A stretch of 64,000 bases of DNA from Nitratireductor soli (GTDB taxonomy: Bacteria; Pseudomonadota; Alphaproteobacteria; Rhizobiales; Rhizobiaceae). The stretch is taken from the NCBI RefSeq assembly GCF_001050155.1, contig NZ_LFVY01000021.1, positions 24,985-88,984 of the forward strand. The letters are read 5' to 3'. Below are positions 45,303 through 52,935 of the stretch, in pieces. How positions within the stretch are numbered: position 1 is the stretch's first letter; each line of letters opens with the position of its first letter. The notes under the pieces are model-generated. The model was not told where the DNA came from, ran no database searches, and saw only the letters and a program-made list of their open reading frames with translations. The position numbers and the translations under genes are program-made.

Positions 45303-45833
45303 TCAAAATCCCTCCGCCTCGGCGTGGGGAACGGCTTGGTCGACGTTCTTTCCGCCCAGGACTTCGAATAGCATTCGCAGGACGTGCAGGCCCGAGGATG
45401 CGAACCCGTAGAAGATGAACGCGAGAAGCCACCAGCGTGGAATCGGATATCCGGCCGCAGTCAGCGTACCGGCTTTGAAGGCCGTGGCGAGCGATTGCCA
45501 GACGATCCAACTCATGACTGCGAGGATCGCCAGTGTCAGGAGCAATGAACCGCCCCCGAGAAGCCGCCGGACCGCGGGCGCCGTGAAGTAGGAGATCAGG
45601 ATGTCCATGGCAACGTGCTGGCCGCGCCGGGTCACTGCTGGCGTAGTGACAAAAACCGATGCGGCCAGCAGATAGCCAGCCCAGTCCGGCACCCAGCCGA
45701 TCGGCGCGGCCAGAAAATACCGCGACATAGTGGCGATGAAGGACAGGGACGCGATGGCGGCCAGCGCCGCAATACCCAGCCAGAGGCCAACTTCACTGGA
45801 ACGATCGTGAATCTTTCCCATAACAGAGACCAC
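45303..45833 (-). CDS. dctQ: TRAP transporter small permease (DctQ)
   Basis: This 176-residue protein has four membrane segments and the DctQ phrase TRRGQHVAMDILISYF. GTG 45833 has GGAGGAG 5 bp upstream, which decides this start over ATG 45821. It is followed directly by dctM. It supports the large permease and binding protein in import of an organic acid. Confidence 0.88.
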   Translation of the reverse strand: MVSVMGKIHDRSSEVGLWLGIAALAAIASLSFIATMSRYFLAAPIGWVPDWAGYLLAASVFVTTPAVTRRGQHVAMDILISYFTAPAVRRLLGGGSLLLTLAILAVMSWIVWQSLATAFKAGTLTAAGYPIPRWWLLAFIFYGFASSGLHVLRMLFEVLGGKNVDQAVPHAEAEGF

Positions 45834-45896
45834 TGCTTCTCCTCCCTTCCAGACCGCCGGCCGGACGAATCACGGCCCGGCGGATGCCGCACTGGT

Positions 45897-46871
45897 CTAT
45901 TCGAGCAGTAGGCCCGCACCTTCGACGATGTTGCGCAGGCGCCCAGCGGCGTCGGCGTCGCGACTGGCAGCAAAGCTCCAGGAGCCTTCGACGATGGCGT
46001 GAGACAGGCGCGCTGCAACTTCGTCTGACAGGGTCAGGCGCTCCATCCCAGCTTCCGCCATCCGCTCATGCTCTTCCTCATTTAGCCGATCGTAGGTGCC
46101 GGGCATTTCGTTTTCCAACACCTCTGCCTGGTCAATGAAGACCTTGCGGACGTCCCCGGGCAGGCCGTCCCAAAACGTCTGGTTGGCCAGAATGACGTGC
46201 GGCGACGACACCCGGGTATCAAAATAGCGGTCGGTCACCTCGGTGAAACCGTAGCCGGTCGCTCCCGCCGCGGGAAACAGCGCCCCGTCAACGACCCCGC
46301 GCTCAAGTGCGCTGAACATCTCCGCCGGCGGAAGAACCACCGGCGTTCCTCCGATTGCGCTGATATAGGGATGCTGCGGCGGCAGCGCACGGATCTGCAT
46401 CCCCGACAAGTCTCCCGAACCGGAGAGATCGCGGTTGAGGTAGATCCAGTAGCCGTGACCTAACGGCACCGAGATCGCGTGCAGACCAAGGGCGCCGTAG
46501 GTCTCCCGCACAACCTCCATGGCGCGGCTTTCGCGGAATGCCTGCGCATCTGGTCGAATGCTCTCGAGCCCGGTCAGAAGAGTCGCCGAGCCGGTATGGA
46601 ACCCCGGATACGTGCACAGCACCTGAAACAGGCCATTCTGCGTGGGTTCCAGCTGTTCCAGCGGCGGTATGGTCTCGGGGCCTGACATCTGAACGACGAT
46701 CTCGCCACCCGAGGCTTCGGTCAGAAGCTCCGCATAGCGGTCGCAAATCACGACCGAACCCGGATAGCGGTCGTCCCAGGTCTTGAGCATGCGGACTACG
46801 GTTTCGGCCGATGCCATGTTGGCGATGGAGACGAGAGCGGTGCAGGCAAGCAGTTTCGCAAGGGTCTTCAT
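45897..46871 (-). CDS. dctP: TRAP transporter substrate-binding protein (DctP)
   Basis: This 324-residue periplasmic protein has a signal peptide to about residue 22 (MASA-ET). DctP-type segments follow: GLHAISVPLGHGYWIYLNRDL, SGMQIRALPPQHPYISAIGG and FSALERGVVDGALFPAAG. ATG 46871 has GGGAGG 8 bp upstream. The Arg in MQIRAL is the residue that in this family usually binds a carboxylate. It probably binds the aromatic or organic acid consumed by the cluster. Confidence 0.9.
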   Translation of the reverse strand: MKTLAKLLACTALVSIANMASAETVVRMLKTWDDRYPGSVVICDRYAELLTEASGGEIVVQMSGPETIPPLEQLEPTQNGLFQVLCTYPGFHTGSATLLTGLESIRPDAQAFRESRAMEVVRETYGALGLHAISVPLGHGYWIYLNRDLSGSGDLSGMQIRALPPQHPYISAIGGTPVVLPPAEMFSALERGVVDGALFPAAGATGYGFTEVTDRYFDTRVSSPHVILANQTFWDGLPGDVRKVFIDQAEVLENEMPGTYDRLNEEEHERMAEAGMERLTLSDEVAARLSHAIVEGSWSFAASRDADAAGRLRNIVEGAGLLLE

Positions 46872-46927
46872 TTTTGGTTCCTCCCATTGCTTGCGCGCCA
46901 TTGTCGGCGCTGTCGGTTTGGTTGAGA

Positions 46928-47689
46928 TTAGGCAGCCGGCTGCAAGGCTGGGGCGAGGATCGCTCCAGCCGCCGGGGCTACCGGTTCGAGGTTCATTTCC
47001 GTAAGCATCGCCCGGACCGTGCACGCGGCAGCCGAGGTGACCGGGATACCGAGGCGCGCCTCGACGGGCGCCAGCGCCGGTAGCGATGGCATCTGCACAC
47101 AGCAAGACAGCACCACCGCGTCGACCCCCTTTGTCTCGAGGCGTTTGACGTCCTCGACGAGGGCCATCGGATCGCGGGCAGCGACCGCCAGATTGTCCTC
47201 GATCTCGAGCGCTAGGCTGTCATGGATCTCGAAGCCCTCGCTTGCGATGTAGTCGGTGACACGGTCGGCCAGCGGCTTCATGTAGGGCATCAGCAAGCTG
47301 ACACGCTTGACTCGAAGTTCCTTCAACCCGTCGACCAAAGCACCGGCCGAAGACACGACTGGGATCTCCTTGCCCTCTTCCGCGATAGCGCCCTCCAGAT
47401 TGGATTTGGACACGCAGTGATAGCCAAGACCCTGGCTCATGATTGCGACGAGGCAGGCATATCCCATCACGTCCACGTCAGCATCGGCGAGCTCCCGCGC
47501 ACAACGCAGCGAATCCCGGTCCATCGCGGTGAGTTCTTCTTGTGTCACCTTCTTCATACGCATGCGGCTCGAGTGGAATGTGAACCTCTCCGGTCGGATC
47601 GTCTCACGTGCTCGCAGCATTGCCGGGATCTCGGTTTCCATCGTGATGTTCGATGAGGGCACGATCTGGCCTACGCGATAGGCGCGCAT
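46928..47689 (-). CDS. Asp/Glu racemase superfamily protein, maleate isomerase-like
   Basis: This 253-residue protein starts with the maleate cis-trans isomerase phrase VPSSNITMETEIPAML. It has two Cys in the expected places, GYACLVAIM near residue 79 and VLSCCVQMPSLPA near 200, which would serve as the catalytic pair. Maleate isomerases turn maleate into fumarate at the end of gentisate- or nicotinate-type pathways. ATG 47689 overlaps the thioesterase stop (ATGA). An arylmalonate decarboxylase is a less likely alternative. Confidence 0.82.
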   Translation of the reverse strand: MRAYRVGQIVPSSNITMETEIPAMLRARETIRPERFTFHSSRMRMKKVTQEELTAMDRDSLRCARELADADVDVMGYACLVAIMSQGLGYHCVSKSNLEGAIAEEGKEIPVVSSAGALVDGLKELRVKRVSLLMPYMKPLADRVTDYIASEGFEIHDSLALEIEDNLAVAARDPMALVEDVKRLETKGVDAVVLSCCVQMPSLPALAPVEARLGIPVTSAAACTVRAMLTEMNLEPVAPAAGAILAPALQPAA

Positions 47690-48195
47690 CAGTTTTCCTC
47701 CTTGTTTGCGGGATGTGCCGCGGCGTAAGCGACCACGCGGTTCTTGAAGCTCTCCGGAAGCGCCACCGCGACACGGGTCTCGTGGCTGAGTGTCACGGGC
47801 GATATCCGTGCGGTGAACGCCAGCGGGCCCTGCCGTTTGCCCTCCGCCTCCAGCTTATGGGCGCGGATGTGCAGGTCGAACGTACGGGTACGAATCTCGC
47901 CGACACCCACCTCCATGTCGAATTGAGTGTCGAGTGGCAGACGATCGCGGAAATCGATCTCGACGCCCCGCACCGGGAAATCGACCTTGAGCCGATCCTT
48001 CAGCGTGTGGATCGGCCCGCCGAGCATCAGGCTGATGAAGGCTTCGTGAGCCGAGACGACATAGTCGAGAAAACGCGGCGTGTAGGCGACACCCGCCGGG
48101 TCGCAGTCGCCCCAGCGCACAACGCGCCTGAGCACCAGAGGCTCGTCCGAGATGACTTCCTCGGTTGGTGGAAAAAACGCGTAGGGGATCGTCAT
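47689..48195 (-). CDS. Hotdog-fold acyl-CoA thioesterase (4-hydroxybenzoyl-CoA type)
   Basis: This 168-residue protein has the 4HBT motif RWGDCDPAGVAYTPRFLDYV near residues 28-47, with the catalytic Asp in the CDPAG position. It would release the free acid from an aryl-CoA after hydroxylation. It overlaps both neighbours by 4 bp and lies between monooxygenase and isomerase genes, which supports a single pathway. Length is slightly above the family norm. Confidence 0.85.
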   Translation of the reverse strand: MTIPYAFFPPTEEVISDEPLVLRRVVRWGDCDPAGVAYTPRFLDYVVSAHEAFISLMLGGPIHTLKDRLKVDFPVRGVEIDFRDRLPLDTQFDMEVGVGEIRTRTFDLHIRAHKLEAEGKRQGPLAFTARISPVTLSHETRVAVALPESFKNRVVAYAAAHPANKEEN

Positions 48196-49337
48196 TGCCC
48201 CACTCCTTCGCGTTCGGCCGCGCAGGCCGCCGTGAATTCCGGGTAGTCGGCCGCGACACGGGCGGCATCGACACGGCTGGTACGGGTGAGATAGGTGAAG
48301 GCGAAGTCGTGCGGCGATTTGGCCTCGGCCATGTGCCGCCCCATCTCCTCGTACCAGGTGTAGCTTTCGCGCGCCGCGCCGATCAGGATATCGGCCGCGG
48401 GTTTGCGCCCGGCGACATAGGCGGCGAGCACCGCCTCGATGTCATCTCTCTCCTCGAGAGCCTTCACCAGCGCGATCGAATCCTCCATCGCGATGCGGGT
48501 GCCGGAGCCGATCGAGAAATGCGCGCGCCGAACAGCGTCGCCGATCAGCACGCGATGGCCGAAAGACCAGTTGTCGTTCCAGACCGGCTGGAAGTTCCGC
48601 CATTCGGACTTGTTCGAGATCAGCGGTTGGCCTTGAAGATCCTCGCGGTAGAGGTCTTCGACGAACGCCTGGCGTTCGTCATCAGTCATATCGGCAAATC
48701 CGCAGCCGTCCCATGCGGCCCGGTCGCACTCCATTACGAAGGTGCACATCCGATCGGTGTAGGGATAGTAATGGGCACAGAAGGCGCCGCCGCCGGCGTT
48801 GCGAAAGCTGAGCGTCGGCCGGTCATGCAGCCGCTCGGCACCGTACCAGGCGAAGGCATTGGAGAGCTGACTGCCATGTGTGCCGAACTCAGCCTTGTAG
48901 GTGCGTCTCAGCGTGGAGTTGGCCCCGTCAGCCCCGATTACGAGGTCGGCGTCTTCCACCACGCGGGGGTCGTTGATCTCGTCGTGATGTGTGACGTTCA
49001 CCCCCACTTCAGCACAGAGATCCTGCAGCATGTTCAGAAGCGTCAGGCGTTCAACCGCTCCGCCGTAGGCCCGCCCCTCGATCGAGACGGGCTTTCCGTT
49101 CAGGATGATCTCCTGGTTACCAAGATCCTTGGTGATTGCCTGGAGTCGCTCGGAGCTCTCGCCGTCTGCCGCCTGAAGCCGCGCGAGCCCCGCGCCCGCC
49201 AAAACCACGCCGAAACCGAAGGTCGCGTCTGGCGCGTTGCGTTCGTGAACGTTGATCTCGATGTCACCCAGCCGCTTACGCGCCAGATAGGCGAAGTAGA
49301 GTCCCGACGGTCCACCGCCCAAGATATTGATCTTCAT
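48192..49337 (-). CDS. FAD-dependent aromatic monooxygenase acting on an aryl-CoA (inferred)
   Basis: This 381-residue flavoprotein has the N-terminal dinucleotide motif GGGPSGLYFAYLARKR, a DGANSTLRR motif (DG site) near residue 165, and RVLIGDAVRRAHFSIGSGTRIAMEDS, the second FAD contact. The sequence resembles the hydroxylase part of salicylyl-CoA or 2-aminobenzoyl-CoA monooxygenases. Placement between an AMP/CoA ligase and a thioesterase supports hydroxylation at the CoA-ester stage. The exact substrate is inferred. Confidence 0.82.
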   Translation of the reverse strand: MKINILGGGPSGLYFAYLARKRLGDIEINVHERNAPDATFGFGVVLAGAGLARLQAADGESSERLQAITKDLGNQEIILNGKPVSIEGRAYGGAVERLTLLNMLQDLCAEVGVNVTHHDEINDPRVVEDADLVIGADGANSTLRRTYKAEFGTHGSQLSNAFAWYGAERLHDRPTLSFRNAGGGAFCAHYYPYTDRMCTFVMECDRAAWDGCGFADMTDDERQAFVEDLYREDLQGQPLISNKSEWRNFQPVWNDNWSFGHRVLIGDAVRRAHFSIGSGTRIAMEDSIALVKALEERDDIEAVLAAYVAGRKPAADILIGAARESYTWYEEMGRHMAEAKSPHDFAFTYLTRTSRVDAARVAADYPEFTAACAAEREGVGQ

Positions 49338-49365
49338 GTCAGTGCTCCTTGCCGATCAGCGAGTT

Positions 49366-51039
49366 TCAGCCGTTTTCCGCAGCATCCTCGGCCTTGAGGA
49401 TGTCCGCGATACGCTGTCTGAGAGCGACCTTGTCGAGCTTGCCGACCTTGGTGAGCGGTAGCACGTCGATGGGCTCTATCCGCTCGGGCCACTTGAAGAT
49501 CGCCAAGCCCGCGCCCTTGAGGAACGCGCCCAGTTCATTGATGTCCGGCAGCGTCGCACCCGGCCGCGCTACGGCGTAGAGGCAGATGCGCTCACCATGG
49601 GTGGGTGACGGCATTCCGACGACGGCGACGTCGCTGAAGGCCGGATGGGCCATCACCGCTCGCTCGACTTCCTCGCAGTTCACCTTCTCGCCCGCGCGGT
49701 CGACGACGTCCTTAATACGACCCTCGAACGAATAAAATTTCATGCCGTCGATCAGGTGGCACTTCATCAGGTCCCCCGAACGATAAAAGCCCTCGGAGGT
49801 GAAGGTCTCGGTGTTGCGCTCGGGCGCGTTGTAGTAGCCCCGGATCGTGTACGGCCCGAATACAGCCAGCTCTCCGATCTCACCCGCCGGAACCTCGTCC
49901 TCACTACCAGGCCCGAGGAGCCGCACCCGGTCATGTTCAGAGATCGGTGTTCCGCATGTCTCGAACCGCACGAACTCGCTGTCGCCCTCGCGAGTGAACA
50001 TGATCGTGCCCTCGGTCATTCCGAAGATGTGATGACCGGGCACGCCCATGTCCCTGGTGACGATCTCGGCGGCGTCGGTGGAGAAAATCTCGCGCAGATT
50101 GCCCGTCGGGATCCGGCCTTCGGCGATCTCCGTCTTCATCCGCATGATGATGGGCTTCGCCGCGCCCATGACCGTGGGGGTCAGCGCGTTGTGCACCTCG
50201 CGCATCGCATCCTGGTCGACGCGAGGTGTGGCGATCACCGTGCCTCCAGACATGATGAATGGACCCCAGCCGCAGCCCATGTTGAGGTTGTGCGCAAAAG
50301 GCATCGGCACGAAAAGACGGTCCTCGGCCGTCCAGCCCTTGAAGGCCATGACCTGACGCATGTTATAGAGATACTCTGCGTGTATCCGCGGGATGATCTT
50401 GGGCACACCCGTCGTGCCGCCGGACAATTGGAAGGCGGCGACTTGCCAGGGATCCTGAGGAACCTCGTCCAACCTGCGCCGGGCATCCTCCAGGTCGCCT
50501 GTCATCAGATCGGCCAGGTCCACGGCGCCCTCGCCTGCTCCCCCCCGGGTCGAGACGATCAATTCCAGCCCCGGCACCTCGCCCTGCATCTTCTTGGCGA
50601 AGGCGTGAAAGTCGAACTTGCCGGCGTTGCTTTCGATGAAATGCGCTTTCGCGCCGCCGAATGACCCGAGATAGCCGATTTCCGCCTCGCGGTGGGCGGC
50701 AAGCGTGCAGATCGGAATGATGCCGGCCTTCCAGCAGGCAAGGAACGAGATCAGCGTTTCTGGCGTGTTTGTCAGCTGGAACAGTACGCGGTCGCAGGGG
50801 GAAAGCCCCAGACCCAAGAGACCGGCCGCGACCTTGTCGGTCGTCTCATCCAGCTCGCGATAACTGATACGGCCCTCAAGCCAGATGATGGCGTTGCGGT
50901 CTGGGTGGATCTTGGCGGCGGCGCGGAAGCCGTCACCAAGCGTTTCCGAGGTCAACGCTCCTGCGGCGTGCCAGCGCTCCAAGTCCGCCGGATCGGGATA
51001 GACCAAGCCTTCGATGGGATTTCCGGGTGCGAATGTCAT
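49366..51039 (-). CDS. Aryl-AMP/CoA ligase (DhbE/EntE/salicylate-activating type)
   Basis: This 557-residue adenylating enzyme has the P-loop-like SGGTTGVPKIIPR, a FGMTEGT motif, YRSGDLMK and a C-terminal KVGKLDK lysine motif. The overall pattern (DPWQVAAFQLSGGTTG ... FAHNLNMGCGWGPF) is that of 2,3-dihydroxybenzoate- or salicylate-adenylating enzymes. In a catabolic operon with a monooxygenase and a thioesterase it probably loads the aromatic acid onto CoA instead of a siderophore carrier; no carrier-protein gene is nearby. It follows the hydrolase gene after 21 bp. Confidence 0.88.
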   Translation of the reverse strand: MTFAPGNPIEGLVYPDPADLERWHAAGALTSETLGDGFRAAAKIHPDRNAIIWLEGRISYRELDETTDKVAAGLLGLGLSPCDRVLFQLTNTPETLISFLACWKAGIIPICTLAAHREAEIGYLGSFGGAKAHFIESNAGKFDFHAFAKKMQGEVPGLELIVSTRGGAGEGAVDLADLMTGDLEDARRRLDEVPQDPWQVAAFQLSGGTTGVPKIIPRIHAEYLYNMRQVMAFKGWTAEDRLFVPMPFAHNLNMGCGWGPFIMSGGTVIATPRVDQDAMREVHNALTPTVMGAAKPIIMRMKTEIAEGRIPTGNLREIFSTDAAEIVTRDMGVPGHHIFGMTEGTIMFTREGDSEFVRFETCGTPISEHDRVRLLGPGSEDEVPAGEIGELAVFGPYTIRGYYNAPERNTETFTSEGFYRSGDLMKCHLIDGMKFYSFEGRIKDVVDRAGEKVNCEEVERAVMAHPAFSDVAVVGMPSPTHGERICLYAVARPGATLPDINELGAFLKGAGLAIFKWPERIEPIDVLPLTKVGKLDKVALRQRIADILKAEDAAENG

Positions 51040-51060
51040 GTTCTCCTCCCTTCGACCTCC

Positions 51061-52305
51061 TCAGGTCGACAGCCTGTCCTTGAGCCAGCCACGGATCGCC
51101 TGTCCCGCCAGTTCCTGACCGCTCGGCTCGCCCGCCGCGATGGGCTGGCCGTGATGGGTGCCGCGCACCACTGCCAGGTCCTTGTCGCTAGTCGCGAAGG
51201 CCCCGAAGATTTCCTCCAGCTCCTTGGGGAAGACACAGGCGTCGGCGGTGTACCGGATCACGAAAGTCGGCTGATCGATAGTCGGCGCGCAGCGCAGAAT
51301 GCCCGCCTTCGAGGTGAGCCCGGACCATGTCGAAAGCCAGCTTTCTGGCGTGCAGACCTTGCCGAAGCCGACGCCGTTCATATTCGTCTTGAACGGATCG
51401 CGACCCCAGAGCGAGCCGAAACTCCTGTCGGTCGGATCAATCGTGAGGTCCCAGTTCCTGAGATCGGCGTCGGTTCGCGGCACATCGAAAATCTGCTGCC
51501 AGCCGGCGGTCAGCCGGGTGATCTCATCCGCATCGCCGACCTTGCCGGCCTTGCGCGCCGCCATGCGTACGCGGACCATTTCGCGCGCCGCCGCGTCAAT
51601 CCGCTCGACGCGCGCCCTTTGCTCGGTGCGGTAGCGGGCAACGAAGTCCGGCGTGTAGCGTGCACCGTCCGGTGAATAGCCGTTGGCCGTCGAGAATGGA
51701 AAGAGTGATGGATCAACTGACAGTGGGTCGTTCTCGTCCGTGACGGAGGGGTCGAGAGAGTTCATCAGAAGCAGCCCCTGCCCCGGATGCGGCGCTACGA
51801 AGACCAGGAGGGCCGGTCGCGCCATCGGCGCGTCGGCCAACTTCACCGGCCGCCCGGCCGGCGTCTTCGTTTCTCGGCTCGTAGGGGCCAAGTTCGCCTG
51901 TTCGGTGTAGTAGGCATAAAGCCCGGCCCCGCCGGAATTTCCGACCAGCACAATTTGGTCATAGCCACGGTCCTTGAGGAACGCCGTTCCCGCATCCACA
52001 TCAAGCACCGCCAGTTCGTGCTCGAGACGCAGATCATTGCCCGCGCTTCTTGAACCCTGGACCCAGGCAGCCGCCCCAGCATCCAGAAGCTCCGGCACGA
52101 GGTAGTGCGTCGCGAGGATTTCCCGCGGATGCATCAGACAGCAAACAGCCTTCTCCCCGCCACGACGGTAGAGGTAGCCAGTCACGTTGGCCCCATCGAC
52201 GGTCGTCAGGGTGTGCACGGTCGCAACGAGCCCCCCGGGAAGACGATCCTCGTTCCATTGGGCGCCTCGCAGACCGGCCAGCGGTTCGAAAGCTCGTTCG
52301 GGCAT
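51061..52305 (-). CDS. Alpha/beta hydrolase, first gene of the catabolic operon
   Basis: This 414-residue protein has the nucleophile elbow GNSGG (Ser about residue 122), an acidic residue region near TADACVFPKELEE and a late His in RGTHHGQP, consistent with a Ser-Asp-His triad. ATG 52305 has GGGAGAGAGG immediately upstream, which decides it over ATG 52329. As the first gene after the operator-promoter region, it may release the aromatic acid from an ester or amide. The substrate is unknown. Confidence 0.8.
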   Translation of the reverse strand: MPERAFEPLAGLRGAQWNEDRLPGGLVATVHTLTTVDGANVTGYLYRRGGEKAVCCLMHPREILATHYLVPELLDAGAAAWVQGSRSAGNDLRLEHELAVLDVDAGTAFLKDRGYDQIVLVGNSGGAGLYAYYTEQANLAPTSRETKTPAGRPVKLADAPMARPALLVFVAPHPGQGLLLMNSLDPSVTDENDPLSVDPSLFPFSTANGYSPDGARYTPDFVARYRTEQRARVERIDAAAREMVRVRMAARKAGKVGDADEITRLTAGWQQIFDVPRTDADLRNWDLTIDPTDRSFGSLWGRDPFKTNMNGVGFGKVCTPESWLSTWSGLTSKAGILRCAPTIDQPTFVIRYTADACVFPKELEEIFGAFATSDKDLAVVRGTHHGQPIAAGEPSGQELAGQAIRGWLKDRLST

Positions 52306-52338
52306 TCCTCTCTCCCTGTTCACCCTCATGAATCCATA

Positions 52339-52380
52339 TATTTGATACTATGTCAATAAAAATTGACTTGGTATCAAATA
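52339..52380. promoter_or_regulatory. Double palindrome operator upstream of the hydrolase operon
   Basis: TATTTGATAC (52339-52348) and GTATCAAATA (52371-52380) form outer 10-bp arms around an inner perfect repeat GTCAAT-AAAA-ATTGAC (52352-52367). The inner core matches the operator at 43215-43230. It lies 34-75 bp upstream of the hydrolase ATG. Confidence 0.75.
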
Positions 52381-52483
52381 TAGCCCCTTGCCTGCATTTT
52401 GCTTGCAGGCCAAGCGTGCATAAGGGTCATAAGCGTTCAGTTGGGATTGGGCGATTCCGTTTCGGCTTGCGACGCCGCGCGGT

Positions 52484-52580
52484 AAGCATGACTACGCCGC
52501 CAGAAGCCGAGAGGACAATCGGAGCCTGTAGCGTATATCCGTTAGGTGTGTGGATCGACGGTAGCGGTCCTCCGCTACCA
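52484..52580 (+). repeat. Dispersed ~97-bp intergenic repeat, copy 4
   Basis: Begins AAGCATGACTACGCCGCC and carries CGGAGCCTGTAGCGTAT. It ends with the perfect hairpin GGTAGCGG-TCCT-CCGCTACC. The rest of the 551-bp gene-free stretch (52381-52931) holds a partial inverted copy and the Bru-RS-like element. Confidence 0.8.
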
Positions 52581-52632
52581 CTTATCAATAAAATCAACCA
52601 TTTATGGTCATGGCCGCTACCGCAATCCACAC
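52548..52632. repeat. Partial inverted copy facing repeat copy 4
   Basis: GTGTGGATcgaCGGTAGCGG in copy 4 (52548-52567) is mirrored by CCGCTACCGCAATCCACAC (52614-52632). Together they could form a long hairpin with about a 46-bp centre. Confidence 0.55.
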
Positions 52633-52829
52633 TATGGGTGAACTCGGCGGGACTATGCTTACGCCTTCCCAGAACAGGCGCGGATGACAAGTTCGCCCGC
52701 TACACGCTTCCATCACGGACGTTCAGGCAAGCTTTGCCTTCACCCAAAAGTTGACATCGCACGGGATTGGCGAGACAGCATCTGCTGTGTCAATAGCGGC
52801 GGTCGCGCTCAACCTTGTGCTAAACGCGC

Positions 52830-52935
52830 CTAGAGTATTTCCGCTTTTCTCCGAGTCACGGAAATGCTCTATCTCTTTGTTTTTACGCAATTCCGGACGG
52901 AAAACCGGTTCCCACTTTTCCTGGAACTGCTCTAG
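52830..52935. repeat. Bru-RS-like palindromic intergenic element
   Basis: This 106-bp element has inverted ends (CTAGAGtATTTCC ... GGAAcTGCTCTAG) and an interior with TCTATCTCTTTGTTTTTACG and CAATTCCGGACGGAAAACCG. From memory this matches a repeat that is abundant in Brucella, Ochrobactrum and relatives. Its right end contributes the stop codon of the neighbouring ThDP-enzyme gene. Confidence 0.7.
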
